Origin: Ephemerocybe angulata
Lineage: Eukaryota > Basidiomycota > Agaricomycetes > Agaricales > Psathyrellaceae
Length of the DNA: 64,000 nucleotides
NCBI GenBank assembly: GCA_013368325.1
Contig: JAACJK010000006.1
Span: forward strand, 124,001 to 188,000
Direction of reading: 5' to 3'
In this document: piece by piece, positions 22,901 to 34,755 of the stretch
How positions within the stretch are numbered: position 1 is the stretch's first letter
How the letters are laid out: each line of letters begins with the position of its first letter
Position numbers and translations under genes: made by a program
Notes under the pieces: model-generated
Databases searched by the model: none
What the model was told of the DNA's origin: nothing
What the model saw: the letters and a program-made list of their open reading frames with translations, nothing else

Positions 22901-23935
22901 ATGTACCCGTGGATCTATCTCCTGTTTTTCTGCGCTCTGACGAGTGTTTCTGCTCGCCTTTCTCCGACTAGACCCGCAGAAAACACTCTGCATGCCTCTG
23001 GATCCTCTCTGTCTATCGCATGGGTTGACGATACGCACAGGCCGTCATTGAATGACACTGGACTCGTACAGATTGATCTTTACGCTGGAAACACGGTTAG
23101 TCGCGATGTTCCTCTGTTTTCAAACGAACTGACTGACCCCATGAATTGTCTCACAAAGACTTTCGTGGTCACCCTGGCCACAAACGTTGAACCGAAGTCC
23201 CTTGGATTGACAGTGACGATCCCAGTGGACCTGCCGTTCAGCATAGCCGACTAGTAAGTGCCAGTCCTTCTTCACAACAATCTCCGAATGACCTTCGTCT
23301 GTAGTACACTGCGATTCATCACAAGAACACCCGCAATGACTGTATATTCGGCCGGCTTTCTTATTGTCTCTGCTTCTGGGCCTTCGATCGTCATGGAATC
23401 CAACGATTCTCCTTCGCTTCCCAGTGACCCCATCCCACGAACCATCACCGTGACCAAAACCAGCGTGGCCACACCAACGGTCCAACGTGTCATATCACTC
23501 ACCACAGTAACTCTAACCTCCGTTCCTTCCTTCCCGACATCCGGAGTTTCCCTCGTGCCCCTTCCACCTGACCTGGAACCTGCTCTCGAATCGACATTCG
23601 TCGAAATCACGGACAGCTCTATTACGCTTGCACCAGACTCACTGATCGCCCAAGGCCTGACAACGGACTTTACCACCGTTCGAGCCTATCCAGTCTTTAT
23701 ATCAAGGTTTGCCTCTTCGTCCCCAGCACCAACACTATCGACGTCCTCTTTCGATGCTCCCAACGCTAACACTACGACGGGATCAGCCTCTACAAGTGGG
23801 AGCACGCCTACTATGTCCACTAGCATCGCTAAACCTAGTAGTCTGAAGGACACCAAGAGCTCTGGGCAACGAACCATATGCTCTCCCTTTACCTATACCA
23901 TGCTACTTCTCTTCCTGGTGATTATATATATGTGA
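22901..23935 (+). CDS. Kre9/KNH-like Ser/Thr-rich surface protein, 327 aa
   Basis: Exons are 22901-23253 and 23305-23935 (donor gtaagt, acceptor gtag). A signal peptide covers about residues 1-18. SLSIAWVDD, VQIDLYAGN and then YTLRFITR, VYSAGFLI fit the Kre9/KNH1 N-terminal domain found in fungal cell-wall proteins linked to beta-1,6-glucan. A long Ser/Thr/Pro-rich stalk follows, likely O-mannosylated. The C-terminus ends in a hydrophobic helix (TYTMLLLFLVIIYM) consistent with a GPI-attachment signal. It would act at the plasma membrane or wall. Confidence 0.75.
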
Positions 23936-24575
23936 AGTAACGGAAAGCAAAGCGACATTATCGGCGACCTCTCGGCTGGCAACGCAAAGCTCTCGTTTTC
24001 ATGTGGCACCCTCCTTGGGCTCATGTCATAGGATGTATGTTTAGAAATCGCGTTGCTTCTACTCCATGGTATGATGGGTCGCCAGTAGCCACATCTAATG
24101 CGAAATGTGGATGCATGTAAACACGAGTCTCGCGACTTGCCTAAATGGGACAACGCCCATCAAACAATTTGACTTCCTTCCCCGCGACGTTGGGATCATA
24201 CCCAATCTGGCACTGCACTTACGTCTACCTGACTTCCGCCGTCCGGTGGCTGCGTTTATACCTCGGAACTATACACAAAGAACCGACGTTTGCATGCTGC
24301 TCCTCCTTAGAACTCACACCCTCCAAGCCTACCATCTCGGACCCCCTTGCTCAAAACTGAAGCGAGAAGCTACGTGAGCCTCTGTGATTCTGTCACCTCT
24401 TGAGATCCGCTAGAGCTTGGGCAAAGCTTCGTCGTGTGGGGTAAAGGAAAGTTCTAATCATCCCCCTCAGCGACCAACGCAACCCAGAGCAGGCTGGGAT
24501 GATCTCCTGATGTAAACGCAAGAAAAGCGTGCAACTCGGTTGAGTAATGCGCATGCTGGAATAGTATCGGAAAGG
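23936..24575. other. Intergenic region upstream of GH55 gene
   Basis: No supported gene. It probably holds upstream control sequence of the glucanase. Confidence 0.55.
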
Positions 24576-24582
24576 TATAAAA
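24576..24582 (+). promoter_or_regulatory. TATA box of GH55 glucanase gene
   Basis: TATAAAA lies about 120 bp before the ATG, followed by a C/T-rich stretch typical of the leader of highly expressed fungal genes. Confidence 0.55.
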
Positions 24583-24704
24583 CCGGCCTATGCTTCAGGT
24601 AATCTTTAGAAAGTATCAGTTCCCCCATACTTTTCTACCCCGCTCAGCGCTCTCTTGTTTACCACCCCTCACTTCATCTTCCGTCCAACTCGTCGCACGG
24701 CAGC

Positions 24705-27700
24705 ATGAAGACACGCTCGACGTCGAGATTCGCTTTGGCGCTCGTCGCGCTCTTTGGAGTACTGGCGAACGCAGCAGAGATCGCTGTTCCGCGCAACGCC
24801 ACCCATTCTTCGGTCAACGCAACCGCGTCCGCGGTGAACTCCACCACCACCACCACTCCTGCTGGGATTGCATCCGCCACCGGGAAGCCCAAGGCCTGCT
24901 CGCCTCTTCCCGCTCAAGGAACAGCCGCCCCTGGAGACCCCTTCTGGCTAGAAGCTATCAAGCATCAAGGACGCTCCCCGTTTAACGGGGATCCCGCTAA
25001 CTACCAGGTCTTCCGCAACGTTAAGGTGTGACTTTGTTGGCTTCTATCTATGAAACTCTGGATGCTTACGACTCGGACTCCTTGGTAGGACTTCGGAGCT
25101 GTTGGTGATGGAATCCATGACGATACAGCTGCGATTAAGTACGTGGAACATCTTCCCCCTGCATCGATGGTCGCAAGCTAATCGTATCTCTTTAGCGCCG
25201 CCATTCAATCTGGAGGACGGTGCGGAGGCGGATCGTGCCCATCTTCAACGTTCGTAAACCTCTCATGAGTTAACTGCAATATGTGCTCTAACATTCCGAC
25301 ATGCCTTTCAGCGTCACCCCAGCTGTCGTCTACTTCCCCAAAGGGTATGCTCTTCTAGGTTTCAATCCTACCGAGATTTAAGCGCTAACGGTTTGTGCCC
25401 GCTTGCAGAACATACCTCGTCTCAAATTCAATTATACCCTATTACTATACCCAACTTATCGGTGACGCCAAGAACCCCCCTACAATTTTGGCAGCGGCTT
25501 CTTTCAACGATCTGGCTGTCATTGGTACGTTCCTCGGCCTCGAATTCCAGGAGAGCCGATCCTAACAATTAGGGAAACTTCTAGATGCGGACCCTTACAT
25601 TCCAGGCGGCGGCGGGGCGCAGTACTGGGTCAACCAGAACAACTTGTACGAAGCCTCCTGTTCCTGCTTGTTAACCTTACTGACAGATTGCCTTTTCTTC
25701 TACTTAGCTTCCGTTCTATTAGAAACTTTGTGATCGATGTCCGTCGCGTCCCAGCAGAGAAGCCCCAGGGAACTGGTATCCATTGGCAGGTTTCCCAGTC
25801 CACTTCGCTCATGAATATCGTCGTGCAAATGTCGACGGCCGCCAATACCGCCCATCAGGGTATCTGGATGGAGAACGGAAGGTTCGTACCACTCAAACTG
25901 CTTCAGCCCGATTGTGAGCTGATGGGTGGCTTGTAGCGGTGGATTTATGGGCGACCTCGTTTTCAATGGCGGTAAATATGGTATCTGGGGTGGAAACCAA
26001 CAGTAAGGGGTTATCGCGCCCTCATACCCCCTTTTCTGACAATGAGAACAGGTTCACTGTTCGAAACATTACCATTAATAATGCCCAGACCGGTGTTTAC
26101 AGCCTGTGGAACTGGGGTAAGCATTTCCTTCGACCTGTCGTTCATCACTGTAGCTGATGCATCCATTTTCGTCCGTCCGTAGGATGGACCTATCAAGGAA
26201 TAAACTTGAACAATTGCCAGATCGGGTTCGATATCAACTCTGGTGGCCTTACTGTCGATACCCAGGTCAGTTTCTGCCATCTCTGTATATAATCTCTCAA
26301 GGGACTTACAGCTCTCTACAGACCACTGGCGCCCAGGCTATCATAGATGCCGTCGTGACCAATACCCCTACTTTCATTCGCACTTCTCAGCCGAGCAACG
26401 GCCGCCTCGCTGGCTCCATCGTCCTCAATAATGCAAAGCTCAACAACGTCAATGTTGCTGTTGGCGTTGCGGATGGCTCCGTCGTCCTTGCTGGAGGCAC
26501 CAAGACCATCGCGTCGTGGGGACAAGGCAATGTCTACCACGGATCCAACTCTCAAGGGACGTTCCAGCAGGGGGACTTGCCCAACCCTGCAAAGGCCTCC
26601 AGCTTGCTTGACAGCTCCGGGAAGATCGTGGGCAGGACGCACCCTCAGTACGAGAACTATAAGGCCAGCGACTTCGTCAGCGTGAAGGATCTTGGCGCGA
26701 AGGGAGACGGTGTAAGCGATGACACGCAGGTGCTGAAGGATATCTTCACCCAGGTTCGTGGTTATACACACACCCACTGATTTGTAAATGGACTGAAATT
26801 GCGTCTAGTATGCCGGATGCAAGATAATCTTCTTCGACGCCGGGCACTACATTGTCACTGACACCGTCTACATCCCACCTGGTACTCGCATGGTTGGCGA
26901 GGCTTGGACTGTCCTCGCAGGGAAGGGCGCTGGGTTCTCAGACCAAGCAAACCCCAAGGTCGTCTTCCAAGTCGGAAATCCAGGGGAAACTGGCATTGTC
27001 GAGATTACCGACATCATCTTCTCCACTGTTGGACCCCAGGGTAAGCCTTCCTACCCCATTCATCATTCATATGAATCCTACAATCCTAACCTTCACTTAT
27101 AATATAGTTGCTGGCGCCATCATCGTCGAATGGAACGTCCACGAGCCCGCGGGCACCAAGGCTGGTGCCGGAATGTGGGATTCGCACATCCGCACAGCCG
27201 GCGTCGCAGGCTCCAACCTCGACAACACCAAGTGCCCCAAGTCAGGCGCCGGCGGGATCGACAACTGCTACGCGGGCTTCCTCTCCCTGCACATCACCTC
27301 AGGTGCATCTGCGTACCTCGAGGGCACGTGGGTGTGGCTCGCCGACCACGACCTAGATGGAGACGGTTCGAGCCAGATCTCCGTGTACAGCGGGCGCGGA
27401 ATCTTGAGCGAGAGCCAGGGACCCGTCTGGCTGATTGGGACGGGGAGCGAACATCATGCTGTTTATCAGTACCGCTTTGTGAACGCCGCAGATCATTATA
27501 TGGGCCTTATTCAGACTGAAAGCGTACGTCCCTGAGCCCTTGCGATCGTCGGGGGAGAATCTCATACTGATTCAATTTTGTTTCCTTCAGCCGTACTACC
27601 AACCCACCCCTGCTGCACCGACCCCGTTCAGCTTCAACGCGGCGTACGATCCCCAGCCATATAACGACGCTGCGCCGTCTGCGTGGGCCCTCTCCATCGA

Positions 27701-27953
27701 GAAGTCCAAGGGAATCTTCATCTTTGGCGCCGGGCTCTACAGTTTCTTCAAATCCTACACGCAGCAGTGCATCGATACGCGAAACTGCCAAAGCCAAATC
27801 GCCAACATCGATACAGCCTCCACCGTCAATATCTTCAGTCTTTCCACTGTCGCCGCCACTAAGATGATCAGTGTGAATGGGGTTGGGATCATTGATCAGA
27901 GCGCGAACATAAATGGATTCGCGTCGACTGCGACGTTCTGGAGTACCCAGTAG
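24705..27953 (+). CDS. GH55 exo-beta-1,3-glucanase, 14 exons, apparent frameshift
   Basis: A signal peptide (about 1-23) and an Asn/Thr-rich linker precede two beta-helix halves, opening DFGAVGDGIHDDT and DLGAKGDGVSDDT. DADPYIPGGGGAQYWVNQNN, SLWNWGWTYQG and HDLDGDG are GH55 landmarks. The secreted enzyme releases glucose or short units from beta-1,3-glucan. Exons: 24705-25025, 25089-25138, 25196-25249, 25312-25344, 25409-25526, 25586-25645, 25708-25881, 25937-26002, 26052-26116, 26183-26265, 26322-26753, 26809-27040, 27108-27533, 27591-27953. In exon 5 the frame before the T-run at 25499-25502 (PPTILAA) and after it (FNDLAVIDADPY) differ by two extra bases. Either the allele is broken or the assembly has an error. 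The intact length would be about 824 aa. Confidence 0.8.
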
Positions 27954-28382
27954 GTGGCGGGGAGAGGGACTCGATATAAGTGAATAGATATATACCCATT
28001 CTTCTTCTTGTATGGACTGGATTGTCTAGATGGCAAATACACACTCATTTCAACCTTCAATAAGTGGCTGGGTCAGCCTCCTGGGCATCACCACTGGATG
28101 GGTAATCTGAAGGGACGCTCAAGAGTTGAATATTTGATCCCCAGGCCCTCAGTACTCAGGGCCAAGTCATCGACCAAAAAGGATACCAAGCACGTCTACT
28201 CGAGTGGCAGGAGTGAGCGAGCTGCGACAGGCGGTTGAAGGGGCTCAATGATCGTTTGGGGGCTGTTTCAAGTTTGATGTGGGGAGCACTACGGGCGCTT
28301 AACTCCTCACGCGCATATGGAACGGCGCTTGTGTAATGTAGTCAGGGATCTTGTTCGGGGGTCGTAGCAGGAGTAGATACAG
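27954..28382. other. Intergenic region left of element B
   Basis: No supported gene. It ends with AGATACAG (28375-28382), the left copy of the element B target duplication. Confidence 0.55.
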
Positions 28383-30360
28383 CCGGTGCTGTCAGAGTTG
28401 TGCACCAATCGCGATGATCAATGCAACCCTTGTGGTGCATAAATCCCTTTACCCATCCTGGCAGCTGCGGCTCGCCCTTTAATGCATTACCCCAGAAAGC
28501 ACCCCACCATGCAATGCATTACTCCCTGGAGGTCCCCAGTGCTTCTTATCCCGCCTGCCCTCTGTCAGCTTAATCCCGCCCCCCCGCCTCAATGCCCTTT
28601 CTCGATTATGATGGAATCTGAGATCTGAAGGAAGGCAGCTCCCCGATATGAATCACCCATATCTGGCGGCCAGGCTGATCGTGCCTGCATCGCTTGCATG
28701 GTCAGTTCTCATCGGGGGACATCATCGTAATGCATTATTCGTCGAGAATTGACCTAGCGGGCTCAATTTTCGTGCTTGCGATTTACGCCATTACAGCGTT
28801 GCTCCTCAGGCAGCGACATAAAATTCACGACCATGACAATGGCGAGCATTCGTTGTTAAGTCAGGATCCCTCTCACTGATACGTACTCCGACGCTTTCTA
28901 CCTTTAGTAGATGATTCCGGTCCTCAGTGCCCCTATAATACATCATGAACATTGGCCATAATTAGACCGCGGGATATAATTAGACCGCCATGGCTATCGC
29001 CACCGTAATGCATCGTGAACATTGCCTATAATTAGATTGAACAGCCCTGGCTATTCCCTGCTATTGCACAGTATAATGCATCACAATTGGCGCGCCCTAT
29101 TCCCCCACTACATAATTTCTCAACCGGCTGGTACCGGGACTCAGTGATGCACCAGACTTTCATCGTCCTGTTGGGTGCCTTCGACTCAGTGATGCACCAT
29201 CTTTTCCTCAGCCTCTTCCTGGTTCCGGGCTCAGTGATGCGTCACAATTTTCTCAACCTGTTCATAACCCCTCTCGACATGCCCCACTGTAATGCACCAC
29301 AGATTCACAGCCGGCTGGTGCCGGGGTCAGTGATGCATCACGATGTCTTCAGCCTGTTTGGTCCACTAATCGCTCACGGTAGGTGGCAGATTATTGATGC
29401 ACTAGAAACTAACCCGGACCGATACCGCCCTCCCCCCTCCTTTGTGTGTACAATGCATTAATATCATATCCCTTCCTCCACCTTCCCTCCGCCCCTTCCC
29501 CCCTTTGTTTTTATGATGCATTACCTTCCATCCTCCCACCCTCCGCCCTTCTAATACATCCCTCCCCTTCTCCCGCTATGCAGCAAATCTCGTCCACTTC
29601 CAGTCTTGTCACCCAATGTTCCCTAGGCCCCGGTCTTAGCGCCCAAGCTTACGTGTGCGGCAAGAAACACGAGCGCTCACGTAATATACCCATGCGGTGG
29701 AACTGTTAGGCGCCATGCTTTGTCATTGACAGGTTGATACATTACCATTCACCTCTACCAGCACCATTATCGGGCATGCTCCAGAACCTCCACTTCTGAT
29801 GCATCAACAGTCCCTTGCGCTCCGAGCTTTGCAATCCATAAGAATCTAATAATATTTACCTTGCCCTGACCATCACGTTTAGAAAGCCAATGTATTCCGG
29901 CATTTGGGCGCCTAATGAGGATGGGGGTTCTTCCCCCTCTTTCCCGCTCTCTCAAGAATGCAAGGATGGCCGACGAGAAAAGTGGCCAATGTAGGTCAAG
30001 TAATCTCCTTGATTCACCCGCAGATCCTATACCACCATGAGTCTAAAATGAAGGGCTCCAAGAATAGGCGTATCGTGTATCTCTTTGGGCCCTCATTTTG
30101 ATGCTACTTGTAATGCATCGCTTGACTTTGTCGTAGGAGGATGTTTAGAGGCGCTATTGAAGAAAGCAATGCATTGCGATGCATTGCCAGGCTCTAATGC
30201 ATTGTCAGGCTCTAATGCATCGCTGGACTCGTGTCGTAGAAGGAGCACCGATGTTCTGTGACCACGGTGGAGGAGGTGATATTGCTACCCTAATGCATCC
30301 ACGCCATCCGACGAGCCACTCCTACACGTTTGTTGCATCGTGATGCATCTCTAATTCGCC
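28383..30360. repeat. Element B left subterminal ATGCAT array
   Basis: About two dozen ATGCAT or one-off variants (often TAATGCATTA or TGATGCATCA) are spread over 2 kb, for example at 28730-28735, and as a tight group near 30168-30225. No coding region is supported here. ATGCAT is its own complement, so sites have no orientation. Confidence 0.75.
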
Positions 30361-30568
30361 TTGATCCTCTACTCTCCAGTACCAAGAAGTGGGGGTTTAT
30401 TGACCGTGCGCTACTCAAGAATAACATAGGTAATGGTAGTGCTCGGTAGTGACAATAGGTCCACCCTAAAGAAGGCGGTCAGGTCAAGATCGGGTCAAGA
30501 TCGGGTCAAGATAACAATTCGAACTAGGGTCGAGCCCTACAAACATATATCAGTTGAAAGTCGTCAGA

Positions 30569-33500
30569 TCAGTGAGCTCGTACATACCTCTTTTGGGTGG
30601 TCCTCGTGGGCTGGGTTTCGCATCGACGTTTGACGCCCCGGTTCTTAAGGTTCGGCGCCACGACACTCAGCTCATCGAAAGTGCGGCTGACATCCAAAAC
30701 TAAAGCCCTCCAACTATCTCTCGAGTCGTCCCTGTAGCACGTCGGACCTCCCGCCGCTGCCCGACCCCACCAGAGTATCAAAACCAAGAGCGAAATAAGT
30801 CCGTTTGGACCGGATTTACAGAGCGGGGCCCATGCACTCATGTCGACATTCGGATCGGGGCCAGCATAGACGGGCAGAGGAAGGACTTCGCCGGGGTTGA
30901 GACGGAATGCGGGCTGGCAACGACACCACCACTTTACGATCGCAATGCCTATCTCGGCTGGATCATCGATAAAGGGAGGGGCGACATGGTTCCGAGCGCC
31001 TTTTGACGACTTTGTAGTCCACTTACTCCATTCAGCGGGGCGATCTTGTACAGGGAGAGAACCCTAAATAATAAAGAATCGTCATCAGTTCGACTTGGGG
31101 AGAGGCAAGAAGGACGGCGCACCTTGAGTGACTTTCCAAACCCAAGCGAAGACTCCAATGCACACCACTTATCCACCAGCCCCAGCCACTCGATGCCAAG
31201 TTCAGCGTTTCTGAGATCAGCGACAGCATTAGCAAACCACTCCGGTTCCTTATCGGCGTCCTGCTCGTCCCCAACGGGACATGGCCTCGACGTCTGGGGT
31301 ATGTTGCTCCCAATCAGTTGTTGCTTCTCTCGTTGAGTGGAAGGCTTTGCTGGCCGCGCAGAACGCCTCCGACTTGTATCTTCTTCAGGCAAGGAAGCGG
31401 CATTTACGTCAGAAGTGGAGGTTGCTGGGGCCGGTTTTGCCGCTGATGATTTGGCGACGGGGGCGGGCTTCTCGACATGGGGGTTGGCGATGGGGGCCTT
31501 GATATGGGGGTTGGCGTTGGGGGTGGGCTTCTCGATTTGAACGTCAGCGCTGCGGGAGGGTGCCCCGATGGAGGGACTGGCAATGGGAGCGGGGTTCTTG
31601 ATAACAGCGTTGGCGACCGGGTTGGCGACCGGGTTGGCGACGGGGGCGGGCTCCTTGATATGGGGGTTGGCGTTGGGGGCGGGCTTCTCAATTTGAACAT
31701 CAGCATTGTGGGAGGGTGCCTCGACGTGGGGGCTGGCATTGAGAGCTAGCTGGGGTTTGGCAACGGGAGTTGGATTCACCCATTGTGTCTGAGTGAGAGG
31801 GATCACATCGGTACTACTGGTATGCGCCTCTCCGCGCGATGAGTGAGATCCTGAGGCCGATACCGAGGCAGAGAGATTGACACCTGGGGGTATGTTCTCG
31901 CGATTGGGGACGGTGATGTCGGCGTTGGTGGCGGGATTGAGACTAGATGTGAGACTGGTATCGGGGATGCTGTTGGTGATATCAAAAAGAACCTGACTCG
32001 TGGTGGTGACAGTAGTGCTACGCGTCAAAGGGGATGATCTATTGACAGAGGAGTTGGCGGGTATCCCAACCTTGGGAACCGAATTGGCGTCAGAGGCACC
32101 GCGGTTTACCGAAGCACTTTGATCGGGGAGCTCATGCAGATTGACAGAAGAAAATATTTTGGGCGCAGGGAACGAGGTGTCGACGGACTTCGAAGCAGTA
32201 TCCAAAGCACATTGATGACGGTTGACCGTAGACTGTTCTGGAATGAGTCAGCGTTCTGAGTTAGTAGGGTAATATAACGCACGTTTTTAGTCCGTACAGA
32301 TGGTTCTTTTGCCTTAGCCCTCTCGTCCCAAAGCTTCAGAGCGGCATCCAGCGCTGACCCCGGCCGATAGCTCGGGTTTACGCCCTCAGGTTCCGACTCC
32401 CTCTCCTGCCCAAGTGCAGACATATCGAACTCTGGTTCTGTGTCAAAGTCGTTCACGGGAGGGAGAAGATGGTTATGTGATGGAAGGCGATCATTTCTGT
32501 AGCTAGAATCCTGCGATGTCAAATCCCCTGCAGTACCGGCGAACATGGGATCATCCTTCCAGTTAGCGGTCATGTTCCCCATGCTCACGTCCCACGTAGC
32601 TAGATGAATGCTTAATCAGACTGGTAAGGCGAACGGGTGATATGCACTCACCAGTCTGAGAAGGAGGGATCTGAATCGAAACACCTGCCTGATGAAGATT
32701 GATGTCGCACCACGATGCGGCGGAACCATTCGAAGGCGCGGTATGGTCCGGAAAGGGAAAAAGATTGGACATCGGGCAAGGAAAGTCGCCGCCGTTGTCA
32801 ATGGCTTGATTGGGGAAGGCGGATGAAGACGAAGACAGGGCGGATGAAGACGAAGACAGAGACTGAGATGCGAAGCTATTTTGGGCTCCTACGGTAGATG
32901 AATTGGAGTCACCGCGATTCGGGAAGGCGGACCTCAGCAAGCCAATTTCAGCCCCAGAGCCATTTATGGCGGTAGAGCCAGCATTGGGATGGTTCGCGAA
33001 GGCAGGCGAAGCCGAATCGCCGTGTTCGACTCCTGCACCTTGACTGGTCTCGATGGTTTTGGGTAGGTTCGGAAGGGTAGATAGAAGGTTGGAGGAATTC
33101 GATTGAGGGTGAGGAATCGATTTGGGGGTGTTGGTCTCCGTGGACGTCGTGGAGGCCGTGGGGGCAGGGACTGGTGGGTTCATGGACGGTATCGAGTTCG
33201 GGGAAGCTTCCTTAGTGGCGGATAGTCCTGTCAGGATATCTATCAGAATAATACTACTTCCTAGTGATCATAGGACGCACCTTGTGACCCAGAAGCCCTT
33301 ACATCTTTGTTGAGAGCTCGTTGGGCGCAAAGCTCTGGCGCTGAAAGACAGAAGTCAGAGAGATACGGTGGAAATGGGAAAATGGCGCGTACGAAACTCA
33401 TGGCGCTTAGCAAACTGAGAAAGCGCTGTGACAAAAACACGCTCATATTCGTTCCAAGTAGCGGCGAACAAGGGTGTCTTGTCCTTGTCACCGAACTGCA

Positions 33501-34395
33501 GCCTGAGGTTTGAGATCAGTCCTGACTCCTGATACAGCGATGTCCCAATTTGGGATGCTCACGTGTGGACTTTGATTTGGCCATCAGACGCCGGTTCGGG
33601 ACCCACAATCGTCACTACTGCGAGAACACCTGCCTTGCGGACAGCCGGATCTACAACAGCGGAGAGAACACTGGGAAGCGAGGTGAGGAACCTAGGTCGA
33701 GGTGAGTTAGAACTGGGTCTATCGTTGGAAGGATTTTGCAAAACATACCGATGATAAGTCTCTGGTTCCCCATCTTCACCCTCCTCTTCCTCCTCTGCGT
33801 CGTCCGCAATCCGTTCCTCAACGGCTTGTATCTCTTCTTCGGTAGCGTTATTATACAGTTCCTTACATACGCCGTGCCATCTCGAGACCTTTTTTGCCTT
33901 CTCTATTCCATCCTTCTCACAGCGTTCTTCCAAGGCAGCTGACACTTTCTCTGGGTAGAGCTTGGCGAAAGCCTCGTACGCCTTCAGTCCCCGTGTTCGA
34001 GGCGCGTAGATTTCCTTCAGAAGCTTGGGCGAGACCGATACGGTGTTGTTCCTGCTCCTAGGGTTGAACTGCCATCGAAACCACTCCTTCAACCGCTACA
34101 TTCAGGTGGAGTCTGGAGATTAGTATCCGGTGATGGGACGAAGAGGAACTAGTGAGACCACCTTCTGTAGCTTCCCGAGGGCGATTGAGTACTGCCCCAT
34201 TTGTTCGTCGTTGAGATCTCCTAGCTTTAACCCTGGGAACGTATCCTCGACAAGTGGGAACATCGTGAGGTAGCCGGCGAAGAGCTTAAGCCAAAATTGC
34301 TTGTACCTCTTCTTGACCCGGCATTCAGAGTATTCGGGGAGGAAGGACTCGCAGTAGGTTCGTCGTATTTCTGAAAGCCAGCTTTGAGGCGCCAT
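30569..34395 (-). CDS. Large cargo protein of element B, 1125 aa, 9 exons
   Basis: Exons: 34395-34162, 34095-33749, 33691-33563, 33502-33393, 33340-33281, 33227-32652, 32599-32283, 32232-31123 and 31063-30569; every join keeps frame. The N-terminal third is ordered (WLSEIRRTYC, LKEWFRWQFNPRS, WHGVCKELYN, an acidic run, then TWNEYERVFVTAF-type text). A long Ser/Asn/Pro-rich middle contains imperfect ANPHI-KPAP repeats. A conserved-looking C-terminal domain follows (EWLGLVDKWCALESSLGFG, RPAEWSKWT, IVKWWCRCQPAFR, GPNGLISLLVLILWWG) and a basic tail. I recall similar EW-W/GPNG/WWG proteins as common uncharacterised mushroom proteins, but cannot name the family. The start could lie upstream at 34473. 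Confidence 0.75.
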
Positions 34396-34467
34396 ATTGA
34401 CCTGACCAGGGGACGAGATAGGATCCTGATAGGGCGTCTGAAAAGAGTGGAGAGCTGTGAAACTCCA

Positions 34468-34510
34468 ATGCATCGAAATGCATTATAAATCTAGCTATTT
34501 TCTAATGCAT
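34468..34510. promoter_or_regulatory. Three ATGCAT sites in a divergent cargo promoter
   Basis: ATGCAT occurs at 34468-34473, 34478-34483 and 34505-34510, between the divergent starts at 34395 (minus) and 34756 (plus). This is the motif that fills the element ends. A protein that binds the ends could therefore also control these two genes; that is an inference. Confidence 0.55.
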
Positions 34511-34677
34511 TGTCTTTTTCGGAAGCTCCAAATCTGTCTCTGGAGGCTCTCCATAGCCTTATTTGGGTACTTTCGATCACAAGTTCAACCTGGTCCCGGC
34601 CTTCTCGAGTGTCCACAGATTCGTACTTGTTTGTACAAATTGCCAGACGTAAGTAGGGATCTGTTCCTATATAAACC

Positions 34678-34685
34678 CCCTGATA
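34678..34685 (+). promoter_or_regulatory. TATA box of viroplasmin-domain gene
   Basis: TATATAAA lies 71 bp before the ATG at 34756, with a C/T-rich stretch between. Confidence 0.55.
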
Positions 34686-34755
34686 CAGTGACTAACGCCA
34701 TTATCCCTTTTCCAACACTTTCTCTCTCCAGTCGATTATCAACATTTTTGATCTA

